Shown: positions 1 to 6,233, counted from the stretch's first letter. The stretch: DNA of 7,241 bases from Rhodobacterales bacterium CG2_30_65_12 (GCA_001873585.1 MNZL01000122.1:7072-14312); one strand, 5' to 3'. Numbers and translations are program-made. Notes: a model not told the origin generated them from the sequence alone.

Positions 1-742
1 GCTCAACCCCGAGATCGCCGCGGGCGACCATTATCCCGTCGGAAACCTTCAAGATCGCGTCAAAATCCTTGACGGCCGAGGGCTTTTCGATCTTCGAGAG
101 CACGGCGGCGCGGCCATTGGCGAGCCGGCGCGCCTCTTCCACGTCGGCGGCGCGCTGCACGAAGGACAGCGCCAGCCAGTCGACGCCGAGTTCGCAGGCA
201 AACTCGAGATCGCGCCGGTCTTTCTCGGTGAGGGCGGCGAGCGGCAGCACCACCTCGGGCACGTTCACGCCCTTGCGGTCGGAAATGGTGCCGCCCACCA
301 AGACCTCGCAATTGGCAAAATCCTTGCTGAAATCCTTGACCATGAGGCGGATTTTGCCGTCATTCACCAAGAGGTGCGTGCCGACTTCCAGCGCCGCGAA
401 AATCTCCTTGTGCGGCAGTTGCACCCGGTGCGGATCCCCCGGCGCCGCGTCGAGATCGAACCGGAAATCCTGACCTTCTTCGAGATCGACCGCACCGTTG
501 GCAAACACACCGCAGCGCAGTTTCGGCCCCTGCAAGTCGGCCAGCACAGCGATCGGGCGGCCGAGATCGCGCTCGATCCGGCGGATTATTTCGTGGCGGG
601 CGCGGTGTTCTTCATGGGTGCCGTGCGACATGTTGATGCGAAACACGTCGGCACCGGCCTCGAACAGCTTGCGGATCATATCGTAATCGTTTGACGAGGG
701 GCCGAGCGTGGCGACGATCTTGGTATTGCGGCGGCGTTGCAT
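1..742 (-). CDS. pyk: Pyruvate kinase, N-terminal half (runs off the left edge)
   Basis: Catalyses phosphoenolpyruvate + ADP to pyruvate + ATP, the last step of glycolysis, in the cytoplasm. The 247 codons present hold the start of the TIM-barrel A domain, the whole B (lid) domain and the barrel up to the active site. Visible motifs are FRINMSHG (34-41; the Arg contacts phosphate and Asn/Ser bind K+ in this family), DLQGPKLR (69-76), GGTISDRKGVN (150-160), the signature SKIEK with catalytic Lys217 and metal ligand Glu219, and MVARGDLGVE (238-247). The family is usually about 470-480 residues, so roughly half is missing off the edge, including the C-terminal allosteric domain. I chose the ATG at 742 because AGGAACGAAGGC precedes it. 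An in-frame ATG at 757 would add five residues (MRNEG) but has no Shine-Dalgarno sequence. The gene is divergent from the amidohydrolase gene. Identification is secure; the start is slightly less so. Confidence 0.97.
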   Translation of the reverse strand, partial: MQRRRNTKIVATLGPSSNDYDMIRKLFEAGADVFRINMSHGTHEEHRARHEIIRRIERDLGRPIAVLADLQGPKLRCGVFANGAVDLEEGQDFRFDLDAAPGDPHRVQLPHKEIFAALEVGTHLLVNDGKIRLMVKDFSKDFANCEVLVGGTISDRKGVNVPEVVLPLAALTEKDRRDLEFACELGVDWLALSFVQRAADVEEARRLANGRAAVLSKIEKPSAVKDFDAILKVSDGIMVARGDLGVE

Positions 743-804
743 GCCTTCGTTCCTCATGGTTGGGCCGTGCATGCGATGTTAGCGATCACGGCCATCTTGC
801 GCGC

Positions 805-833
805 TCTATGCCCCATATACCCACCGCTCGCAA
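805..833 (-). promoter_or_regulatory. Possible sigma70-type promoter for pyk
   Basis: On the minus strand, TTGCGA (833-828) and CATAGA (810-805) are separated by 17 bases, which would start transcription near 798 and leave a leader of about 55 bases before the pyk ATG. Both hexamers are imperfect matches to the consensus. The call rests on spacing and position in the divergent spacer only. Confidence 0.25.
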
Positions 834-841
834 CTGGCGCT

Positions 842-870
842 TTGCCCGAGCCTTGCCTAAAAGCTAATCG
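842..870 (+). promoter_or_regulatory. Possible promoter for the amidohydrolase-DUF1244 pair
   Basis: TTGCCC (842-847) and TAATCG (865-870) are 17 bases apart and lie just upstream of the ATG at 891. The predicted leader is only about 14 bases, which fits the lack of a clear Shine-Dalgarno sequence before that ATG. The match is weak and has not been tested. Confidence 0.25.
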
Positions 871-890
871 GCACATTACAAGACACCGCG

Positions 891-1631
891 ATGACACACC
901 CGCCTTTTCACATTCTCGGCGAGCAGCGCGCGAGCCGCTGGCTGATCACCTGCGACCATGCCTCCAACGCCGTGCCACCCGAGGTGAACGGCGGCTCGCT
1001 GGGCATATCCGGCGAAGACATGGCCCGCCACATTGCCTGGGATCCGGGCGCGGCGGGGGTTGCGGCAGGGCTGGGAGAGCTGCTTGACGCGCCTGTGGTG
1101 CTGGGCAACTTCTCGCGGCTGGTGATCGACCCGAACCGGGGCGAGGATGATCCAACGCTGGTGATGAAGCTTTATGACGGCACGATCATCCCCGCCAACC
1201 GGCACCTGGACGAGGCCGAGGTGGCACGCCGGCTCGCCGCCTGTTACCGGCCCTATCACGGCGCGGTCGAGCGGATGGCGGCGCGGCGCGACGATACCGT
1301 GTTCGTGGCGATCCATTCCTTCACCCGGCAGCTTCGCGGCCGCGAGCCGCGCCCGTGGCAGATCGGCCTTCTCTACGGGCGCGACGCGCGGTTTGCCCTG
1401 CCGCTCCTGCGCCGGCTGCGCGACGAGCCCGATCTTTGCGTCGGCGAGAATGAGCCCTACGGCGGGCACCTGGAGGGCGACAGCGTGGATCGCCACGCGA
1501 TCAAGCCTGGACGGGTGAACGTGCTGATCGAGCTGCGCAACGATCTCATCCGCACCGACCAGCAGCAATGGGGCTGGGCCGAGCGCCTCGCCCCGATGCT
1601 TGAAGACGTGCTGGATGCCACCCAGCTTTGA
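891..1631 (+). CDS. N-formylglutamate amidohydrolase family protein
   Basis: A 246-residue soluble protein of the N-formylglutamate amidohydrolase family, whose known members hydrolyse N-formyl-L-glutamate to formate and glutamate at the end of histidine breakdown. Conserved blocks are CDHASN (21-26), RHIAWDPGA (46-54), FSRLVIDPNR (74-83), AIHSFT (140-145) and the C-terminal VNVLIELRNDLI (199-210). The His, Asp and Glu residues in these blocks are the likely metal and catalytic groups. It looks like the short predicted subgroup common in alphaproteobacteria rather than a proven HutG, and no other histidine-use (hut) gene is in the window, so its true substrate is open. The ATG at 891 sits right before the conserved region and no earlier in-frame start is likely, although the ribosome binding site is weak. 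A DUF1244 gene follows after 18 bases and is probably cotranscribed. Confidence 0.9.
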   Translation: MTHPPFHILGEQRASRWLITCDHASNAVPPEVNGGSLGISGEDMARHIAWDPGAAGVAAGLGELLDAPVVLGNFSRLVIDPNRGEDDPTLVMKLYDGTIIPANRHLDEAEVARRLAACYRPYHGAVERMAARRDDTVFVAIHSFTRQLRGREPRPWQIGLLYGRDARFALPLLRRLRDEPDLCVGENEPYGGHLEGDSVDRHAIKPGRVNVLIELRNDLIRTDQQQWGWAERLAPMLEDVLDATQL

Positions 1632-1649
1632 GCCAAAGGAGACCCAAAG

Positions 1650-1973
1650 ATGAATTTCGACGACGCGACCCGGATCGAGCTTGAAGCCGCCGCCTTTCGC
1701 CGGCTGCAACAGCACCTGATGCAAGACCGGCCCGACGTGCAGAACATCGACCTGATGAACCTCGCCGGCTTCTGCCGCAACTGCCTGAGCCGCTGGTATC
1801 AGGAAGCGGCAAACGAACGCGGCATCCCGATGACCAAGGAAGAAGGGCGCGAGGCCTTCTACGGCATGCCGTATGACGCCTGGAAGGCGCACAACCAGGC
1901 ACCGGCCAGCGCCGAAAAACAGGCAGCGTTCGAGGTGGCATTCGAGGAGAACGTGCTGAAGGGCAAGGCTTGA
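1650..1973 (+). CDS. DUF1244 family protein (small, function unknown)
   Basis: A 107-residue cytoplasmic protein with no signal peptide or membrane segment. I recognise DUF1244 (the SMc04008-like family) from the block NLAGFCRNCLSRWY (38-50 region) and the block AFYGMPYDAWKAHNQ (69-83). The first contains a C-x-x-C pair (Cys42, Cys45), which could bind metal or be redox active; that is inference. The predicted structure is mostly helical and the C-terminal 20 residues are charged. Length matches the family. The ATG at 1650 is fixed by AAGGAG at 1636-1641 with an 8-base spacer. That site lies only a few bases after the stop of the preceding amidohydrolase gene, so the two are very probably one operon. 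No biochemical function is known to me for this family. Confidence 0.9.
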   Translation: MNFDDATRIELEAAAFRRLQQHLMQDRPDVQNIDLMNLAGFCRNCLSRWYQEAANERGIPMTKEEGREAFYGMPYDAWKAHNQAPASAEKQAAFEVAFEENVLKGKA

Positions 1974-2004
1974 ACCCCGCTGATCGCGTCGCGCCGGTTG
2001 CGGC

Positions 2005-2041
2005 CCTGGGCGGGAGTATTTTTACCAAGAAAAAAGCCAGG
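2005..2041 (+). repeat. Rhodobacteraceae-type intergenic motif after the DUF1244 gene
   Basis: About 37 bases after the DUF1244 stop lies CGGGAGTATTTTTACC, followed by AAGAAAAAAG. I associate a GAGTATTTTT then AAGAA element with the 3' side of genes throughout Rhodobacteraceae genomes. Here CCTGG (2005-2009) can pair with CCAGG (2037-2041), and TTTTT (2019-2023) with the A-run at 2030-2035, so the RNA could form a long, partly AU stem. It may act as a weak terminator or processing site. A related copy in the opposite orientation is at the right edge of the window. Confidence 0.45.
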
Positions 2042-2081
2042 CGTTCGCTCCTGCACAGGCGGTCTGCGGATTCGGTGGGTT

Positions 2082-2108
2082 TTGCGGTGGTGTGCGGGCG
2101 GCTAGAGT
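2082..2108 (+). promoter_or_regulatory. Possible promoter for the dioxygenase-like gene
   Basis: TTGCGG (2082-2087) and TAGAGT (2103-2108) are 15 bases apart, shorter than the ideal 17, and would start transcription about 18 bases before the ATG at 2134. The gene has a 160-base spacer in front of it and a strong ribosome binding site (AAGGAGG at 2122-2128), so its own promoter is expected. The exact hexamers are uncertain. Confidence 0.25.
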
Positions 2109-2133
2109 GGTGATCTGACGCAAGGAGGCGCGG

Positions 2134-2928
2134 ATGGCACGGCAACCGAGCTATTTCATCTCCCACGGCGGCGGGCCGTGGCCATGGATCGACGATATGC
2201 GCGCGGCCTTCGCCCCGCTGGAAGCTTCGCTCGCGGCGCTCCCGGGCGAGTTGCCAGAGCCGCCCGCCGCAATCTTGATGATTTCCGGCCACTGGGAGGC
2301 GCGCGAAGTGCGGGTGATGCACGGCGCGCGGCCGCCGATGATCTACGACTACCACGGCTTTCCGCCGCAGACCTACGAGATCACCTATCCCGCCCCCGGC
2401 GCGCCGGTGCTGGCCGAGCGCGCCGCCAGTTTGATCGGCGCGGCGGGTCTGCCGGTGGCGCTGGACCCGGGCCGGGGCTTTGACCACGGCGCATTCGTGC
2501 CGGCATATGTAATGTATCCGCAGGCCGATGTGCCGATGTTTCAGGTCTCGATGCTGGAGAGCTATGAGCCGGAGGCGCATTTTCGCCTTGGACGGGCGCT
2601 GGCGCCCTTGCGCGATGAGGGTGTGCTGATCCTCGGCTCCGGCCTCAGCTACCACAACCTGCGCCAGTTCGGCCCGGCGGCACGAGCGCCGTCGGAGGCG
2701 TTCGACGCTTGGCTTGGTGAGACGCTTGCGCTCACACCCGAAGCCCGCACCGCCCGGCTGCTGGATTGGGAGAGCGCGCCGCACGCCCGCAGTTGCCACG
2801 CCCGCGAAGATCACCTTGTGCCGTTGTTCGCGGCGCTGGGCGCGGCACAAGAGGGCGCGGCCACGCGGATCTATCACCAGGAGATGATCTTTGGCGGCGT
2901 CACCGCGTCAAGCTGGCGCTTCGACTAG
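2134..2928 (+). CDS. DODA/LigB-type extradiol ring-opening dioxygenase homologue
   Basis: A 264-residue soluble protein of the class III extradiol dioxygenase superfamily, in the DODA/YgiD subgroup, whose characterised members cleave catechols such as DOPA next to the hydroxyls with a bound metal. Motifs seen: FISHGGGPW with His11, MISGHWE with His53, GFDHGAFVP with His118, GSGLSYHNLR with His174, and CHAREDHLVPL with His222 and His227. By family comparison His11, His53 and His227 are likely metal ligands, and His118 and His174 likely act in proton transfer. Length is normal for the family. The ATG at 2134 is set by AAGGAGG five bases upstream. No aromatic transport, hydroxylase or downstream catabolic gene lies nearby, so the substrate cannot be inferred from context; YgiD-like proteins are widespread and mostly uncharacterised. 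It is transcribed alone, converging on the ompA-like gene. Confidence 0.92.
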   Translation: MARQPSYFISHGGGPWPWIDDMRAAFAPLEASLAALPGELPEPPAAILMISGHWEAREVRVMHGARPPMIYDYHGFPPQTYEITYPAPGAPVLAERAASLIGAAGLPVALDPGRGFDHGAFVPAYVMYPQADVPMFQVSMLESYEPEAHFRLGRALAPLRDEGVLILGSGLSYHNLRQFGPAARAPSEAFDAWLGETLALTPEARTARLLDWESAPHARSCHAREDHLVPLFAALGAAQEGAATRIYHQEMIFGGVTASSWRFD

Positions 2929-3068
2929 CGAATCAACCGAGACATTTGAACCTCTCCATCGGACAAAGATGTGTTGCGCCAAGTCTTTCAAACATATTGA
3001 TAAGTTGATCCATATCCAAAAGGACCAGCGGTTCGAAGCGTTACAGCCAAACGATTACGGGGAAGAAC
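2929..3068. other. AT-richer intergenic stretch with no recognisable gene
   Basis: The first about 130 bases after the dioxygenase stop have visibly lower GC than the flanking genes and lack their codon rhythm. I find no tRNA, no transposase remnant and no convincing open frame. The longest ATG-started frame on the minus strand (3013-2933) is 26 residues without a good ribosome binding site. It could be a degraded gene remnant or host a small RNA ending at the adjacent hairpin. Confidence 0.5.
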
Positions 3069-3096
3069 AAAGCCCCGGACGCTGCCCCGGGCCTTT
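3069..3096. terminator. GC-rich hairpin between convergent genes, likely terminator
   Basis: AAAGCCCCGG (3069-3078) pairs with CCGGGCCTTT (3087-3096) around an 8-base loop; nine of ten positions pair, with one C-C mismatch. Read on the minus strand, the stem is followed by TTTGTTCTTCC, a usable U-rich tail about 70 bases after the ompA-like stop. Read on the plus strand the tail is only CTTTCAC. The best reading is a terminator for the minus-strand gene that may also work weakly in the other direction. Confidence 0.6.
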
Positions 3097-3163
3097 CACA
3101 CTTGTCACCCGATCCTGGTGTCGGGTCACTCGTGGACCTTGCTCTCTTCTCGGCCATACCGGG

Positions 3164-4597
3164 TCACTCCGGCCAGGCAAAAGTGATGCGCCGGTTCTTC
3201 GCACGCCCCTCTTCGGTTTCGTTGGCGGCCACAGGCTCGGTCTCGCCATAGCCCGTGGCGGTGAGTTTTTCAGCCGTAATGCCGCGCAGCACCAGCGCGC
3301 CGCGCACTGCCCTGGCCCGGGCAACGGAGAGCGAATAATTGGCGGTGTCGTCACCCTGCGCATCGGTATGGGCGCCGACGATCACCCGCATGCCCGCATC
3401 GCGGGTGCAGAGGCGAACGATCCCGGCCACGTCGTTGATCGTGGCGATGGAGGCCGGGTCGAGCGCCGCCGAGCCGGGCGTGAACAGGATCGGGCTGGCG
3501 TCTACCGTGGCCATCGCCGCCTCGGTGCAAGCGGATTTGGTCGGCTCGAACTCGGGCATCGTCAGCCATGTGCCACCGAAAGCTACCTGGCGCGCGCCGG
3601 TGGCGGCGTTGATCCTCTCGGCTCCATCCTCGGGGAGCGGTGCGGCACCGATGGCCACCGCCACACCCATAGCCGCCGCAAGCCGGGCGCGCACTGTCTC
3701 GGCATCAAGGCCAGCAAGCGCCTGCGCCTCAAGGCTCATGCCGTCGTTGGTGGCGGTGAAGGTCGCGGTCTCCAACGTGCCAAGCTCTCCGGCGAAGCCC
3801 TTCAGGGCATTGGCAAGCCCCGGCACCTCGGCGAATGTGGCACCAGGCTCGCCCGCCACGCTGGCCCCGCCGAGCGCTTTTGCGAGCCCTCCGGCCCCGA
3901 GGCTTCCAGGCAGGGTGCCCTTGGCGGCAAGGCCGTCGTCGGCATTATAACGGAGGGTGAAAGCAACGATGCCGGGATCGCGGACATCAATGGAAACAAG
4001 GGTATCGAATCCTTCAAGCTGGGCCAGCGCGCCGCGCGCCGTGACCTCTTCAAGTTGCGTGGCGGCAAGGCCCGCAACGGCGAGCGTTTTGCCGGTGAGC
4101 GCCGCGCTACCCTCGTCGAGCGGTGCCAACGCCGCCTTGCCGGCCAGCAGCGCCCTGCGCCATCCGTCCGGCGCGCCGTGCCCCAGCGGCAGCAGCGCAA
4201 CCGCAGGAAGTGACTGCGCGAGCGCATCGCGCACCGCCCTGCTCGGCGCGTTTCCGGTTGCCACGATCGTGCCATCGCCGCCCTTGGCCAGTGCCGTTTC
4301 ATAGGGCGTGATGTCCGGCAAGACGATGACGCGATCCGCGTTCACCACCCTGCGGCCCCGAATGGCCTCGAGCCCAGCTACCAGGCGCTCGAACTCGGCT
4401 TGGGTGTCGGCGGTGCCGCTGAGGATGATGTCGCGCCCCGAAACGGTCACCTCCATCAGATGCTCCGCATCGGCGATCACCACGCTGGCGGCTTTGGTGA
4501 TCTTGTTTTCCATGGTCACGGCGTAGGTTCTCGCGCCCCAGTAGCCGAGACCGGCGACCACGACCACGGCGACAAGCGCGCCCAAAGTCTTGTTCAT
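3164..4597 (-). CDS. OmpA-C peptidoglycan-binding protein with BON-like repeats
   Basis: A 477-residue envelope protein. Residues 4-22 form one hydrophobic segment without a convincing signal-peptidase site, so it is probably anchored in the inner membrane with the rest in the periplasm. Residues 31-95 resemble a BON domain (GRDIILSGTADTQAEFERL). The Ala-rich centre, 96-360, has two further BON-like units near 168-207 and 285-322. The C terminus (368-475) is an OmpA-like domain: ILFTPGSAALD, AHTDAQGD, YSLSVARARAV, GYGETEPVAANET and EGRAKNRRI. Asp412 and Arg427 are 15 residues apart, as are the diaminopimelate-binding pair in characterised OmpA domains, so peptidoglycan binding is likely. The ATG at 4597 is preferred because AAGGGG (4609-4604) precedes it by six bases and the hydrophobic segment follows directly; the open frame continues 16 codons further upstream without a good start. 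It lies 108 bases after the aminotransferase gene and may be read through from it. Confidence 0.88.
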   Translation of the reverse strand: MNKTLGALVAVVVVAGLGYWGARTYAVTMENKITKAASVVIADAEHLMEVTVSGRDIILSGTADTQAEFERLVAGLEAIRGRRVVNADRVIVLPDITPYETALAKGGDGTIVATGNAPSRAVRDALAQSLPAVALLPLGHGAPDGWRRALLAGKAALAPLDEGSAALTGKTLAVAGLAATQLEEVTARGALAQLEGFDTLVSIDVRDPGIVAFTLRYNADDGLAAKGTLPGSLGAGGLAKALGGASVAGEPGATFAEVPGLANALKGFAGELGTLETATFTATNDGMSLEAQALAGLDAETVRARLAAAMGVAVAIGAAPLPEDGAERINAATGARQVAFGGTWLTMPEFEPTKSACTEAAMATVDASPILFTPGSAALDPASIATINDVAGIVRLCTRDAGMRVIVGAHTDAQGDDTANYSLSVARARAVRGALVLRGITAEKLTATGYGETEPVAANETEEGRAKNRRITFAWPE

Positions 4598-4603
4598 CTC
4601 GAT

Positions 4604-4609
4604 CCCCTT
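4604..4609 (-). promoter_or_regulatory. Ribosome binding site deciding the ompA-like start
   Basis: AAGGGG on the minus strand sits six bases before the ATG at 4597. It supports the shorter reading of the gene, which begins directly with the membrane segment, over an upstream TTG. Confidence 0.6.
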
Positions 4610-4705
4610 GGTGTTGCTGGCGCCATTGCGCAAATCAGGCCTCAACCCTGCCGCATTGGAAGGGCGAGCACGCGCGGGGAATTGTCACGGAGGAGCCTTG
4701 GGGGA

Positions 4706-5569
4706 TCAGATCGCCGCCTTCAGGCTTTCCTCGATGTAGATCGCGCGCAACCGCCTTGCCACCGGGCCGGGCGTGCCGGTGCCGACGCGTGCGCCGTCGA
4801 TCTCGATCACCGGCAGCACGAAGGTGGTGGCCGAGGTCACGAAGGCCTCATCGGCCGCTTGCGCTTCGTCGATAGAGAAGGGCCGCTCCTCGACCGCCAC
4901 CTGCGCCTCGGCGGCAAAGCGCAGCACGGCGGCGCGGGTGATCCCGTGCAGGATGTCGCTGGAAAGCTCGCGGGTGATGATCGTGCCGTTCTTGACAATA
5001 TAGGCGTTGTTCGAGGTGCCTTCGGTCACGTGCCCGTCCTCCACCAACCAGGCATCTCCGGCGCCGGCGGCCTTGGCGGCCATCTTGCCCATCGACGGGT
5101 AGAGAAGCTGCACCGTCTTGATATCGCGCCGCGCCCAGCGCTGATCGGGGATCGAGATCACCTTGATGCCGGTGGCGGCGGTGGGATTGTCGATCAGATC
5201 GGGCTTCGATTGGGTGAACATCACCAGCGTGCCGGGGGTTGTCTGCGGATCGGGGAATGCGAAATCGCGGTCGCCGGGGTTGCCACGGGTGACCTGCAGG
5301 TAGACGAGGCCGTTGTCGATGCCGTTCTTCGCCACCAGATCCCGGTGCGCGGCCAGCAGCGCCTCGTGGGCAATCGGCTGCGCCATGTCGAGCTCGGCGA
5401 GCGAGCGGGCGAGGCGGGCGGCGTGGCCGTCGAAGTCGATCAGCTTGCCCCCGAGCACGCTTGTCACCTCATAGACGCCATCGGCCATCAGGAAACCCCG
5501 GTCGAAGATCGACACGGTGGCGTCTTCCTCCGGCATATACTCCCCATTCACGTAAACAATGCGGCTCAC
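4706..5569 (-). CDS. D-amino-acid aminotransferase (class IV, PLP)
   Basis: A 287-residue cytoplasmic PLP enzyme of fold-type IV, the family of D-alanine transaminase (Dat), branched-chain aminotransferase and aminodeoxychorismate lyase. D-amino-acid transaminases convert a D-amino acid plus 2-oxoglutarate into a 2-oxo acid plus D-Glu. Seen here: VSIFDRGFLMADGVYE (19-34), YLQVTRGNPGDRDFAFP (90-106), Lys151 in RRDIKTVQLL as the PLP lysine, Glu183 in VTEGTSNNAY, and SSDILHGITR (203-212) contacting the cofactor phosphate. The VTRG...RDFAFP block and the overall length favour the D-specific subgroup; specificity is not proven. The start is a GTG at 5569, supported by GGGGAG six bases upstream and by the family's usual SRIVYVNGEY beginning. 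The longer frame to 5620 would overlap the glutathione transferase stop. It is third in a tight operon, 23 bases after that gene. Confidence 0.88.
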   Translation of the reverse strand: MSRIVYVNGEYMPEEDATVSIFDRGFLMADGVYEVTSVLGGKLIDFDGHAARLARSLAELDMAQPIAHEALLAAHRDLVAKNGIDNGLVYLQVTRGNPGDRDFAFPDPQTTPGTLVMFTQSKPDLIDNPTAATGIKVISIPDQRWARRDIKTVQLLYPSMGKMAAKAAGAGDAWLVEDGHVTEGTSNNAYIVKNGTIITRELSSDILHGITRAAVLRFAAEAQVAVEERPFSIDEAQAADEAFVTSATTFVLPVIEIDGARVGTGTPGPVARRLRAIYIEESLKAAI

Positions 5570-5575
5570 ACCCGT

Positions 5576-5581
5576 CTCCCC
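5576..5581 (-). promoter_or_regulatory. Ribosome binding site deciding a GTG start
   Basis: GGGGAG on the minus strand lies six bases before the GTG at 5569 of the aminotransferase gene, inside the 23-base gap after the glutathione transferase stop. It is the main reason to prefer this non-ATG start over the 17-residue extension upstream. Confidence 0.6.
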
Positions 5582-5592
5582 TGTCGTCACTG

Positions 5593-6231
5593 TCAGATTT
5601 CTTCTTCGTCCACGATCCACGGCTCGGTGCGCCCCGCAGCCTGCCAGTCTGCCCAGGCCGGAAGCGCCTTCATCGCCGCCGTATAGCGCGCCACCGCTTC
5701 ATGCGTGCTGAGCGCGTAAATTTCAAGCCGGTTCACCACCGGGGCGAACATCGCGTCGGCATTGCTGAAATCGCCAAACAGAAACGGCCCGCCCGAGGCG
5801 GCAAGCGCCTCGCTCCAGAGCTGTTCGAGGCGCGCCACGTCGCGCCGCGCGCCGTCTGATACCTCGATCGGCCGCACCGCGCGAGCCATGTTCATCGGGC
5901 ATTCGGCGCGCAAGGCGCCGAAGCCGCTGTGCATCTCGGCCGCCATTGCCCGCGCCCGCGCCCGCGCCGCGCGGTCGTCAGGCCAGAACCCGGCCCTGGC
6001 AAACCGCTCGGCGAGATATTCGAGGATGGCGAGCGAATCCCATACCACAAGATCCCCATCGAGCAGCACCGGCACCTTTCCCGCCGGTGTCGCCGCCTTG
6101 ATCTCGGGGTTGCCGGCGGGGAAGTCGAAAGCGATCAGCTGCTCTTCAAAGGCGATCCCCTTGACGCGCATCGCGAGCCACGGCCGCATCGACCATGACG
6201 AATACTTCTTGTTGCCGATGATCAGCTTCAT
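5593..6231 (-). CDS. Glutathione S-transferase family protein
   Basis: A 212-residue soluble protein with the two-domain glutathione transferase layout. The N-terminal thioredoxin-like domain (1-77) starts KLIIGNKKYSSWSMRPW, where a serine in SSWS is the likely thiol-activating residue, has KVPVLLDGD with cis-Pro54, and has VWDSLAILEYLAE with Asp65-Ser66 for the glutathione gamma-Glu. The helical C-terminal domain contains LFGDFSNADAMFAPVV, with the N-capping Ser156/Asp159 pair typical of the fold. Length is normal. The ATG at 6231 matches the family's usual MKLIIGNK start; a TTG four codons earlier is less likely. The preceding epimerase stop (TAG, 6236-6234) is two bases away, so the two are surely cotranscribed and probably translationally coupled. 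The substrate is unknown. Its place in a D-amino-acid operon may be incidental or may point to a thiol-linked step not yet described. Confidence 0.9.
   Translation of the reverse strand: MKLIIGNKKYSSWSMRPWLAMRVKGIAFEEQLIAFDFPAGNPEIKAATPAGKVPVLLDGDLVVWDSLAILEYLAERFARAGFWPDDRAARARARAMAAEMHSGFGALRAECPMNMARAVRPIEVSDGARRDVARLEQLWSEALAASGGPFLFGDFSNADAMFAPVVNRLEIYALSTHEAVARYTAAMKALPAWADWQAAGRTEPWIVDEEEI
5948..5965. repeat. Three perfect tandem copies of GCCCGC inside the GST gene
   Basis: The 6-base unit repeats exactly three times and reads as an alternating Ala-Arg stretch (ARARA) in the helical domain of the glutathione transferase. Because the unit is six bases, gain or loss by slippage would keep the frame. 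In such GC-rich DNA this can arise from codon bias alone. Confidence 0.5.
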
Positions 6232-6233
6232 CT

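Noticed and set aside
876..1892. A minus-strand open frame of 338 codons opposite the amidohydrolase gene
   Set aside because: Antisense to conserved amidohydrolase motifs, and no family resemblance in its product.
1546..2877. A minus-strand open frame of 443 codons spanning the DUF1244 and dioxygenase genes
   Set aside because: It crosses two well-supported genes and an intergenic spacer, and gives an Arg-rich product without motifs. It is a shadow of third-position GC bias.
2933..3013. A 26-residue minus-strand frame in the AT-rich spacer
   Set aside because: No good ribosome binding site and no recognised product, and frames this short are expected by chance.
3030..3039. GGTTCGAAGC, resembling a tRNA T-loop or an integration site
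   Set aside because: No acceptor, D or anticodon arm can be built around it, and no integrase or flanking repeat is present.
2891..4213. A long plus-strand open frame (440 codons) across the ompA-like gene
   Set aside because: It lies antisense to a gene with clear OmpA motifs, its product is rich in Arg/Gly with no recognisable domain, and long antisense frames are expected in GC-rich DNA.
4598..4705. Possible separate promoter or terminator between the aminotransferase and ompA-like genes
   Set aside because: The best pair (TTCCAA and CTGATT, 17 bases apart on the minus strand) is too poor, and no stem with a U-tract is present, so neither readthrough nor independent transcription can be decided.
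4400..5686. A plus-strand open frame of 428 codons opposite the aminotransferase gene
   Set aside because: His/Gly/Arg-rich product typical of antisense translation; the opposite strand has the full PLP aminotransferase signature.
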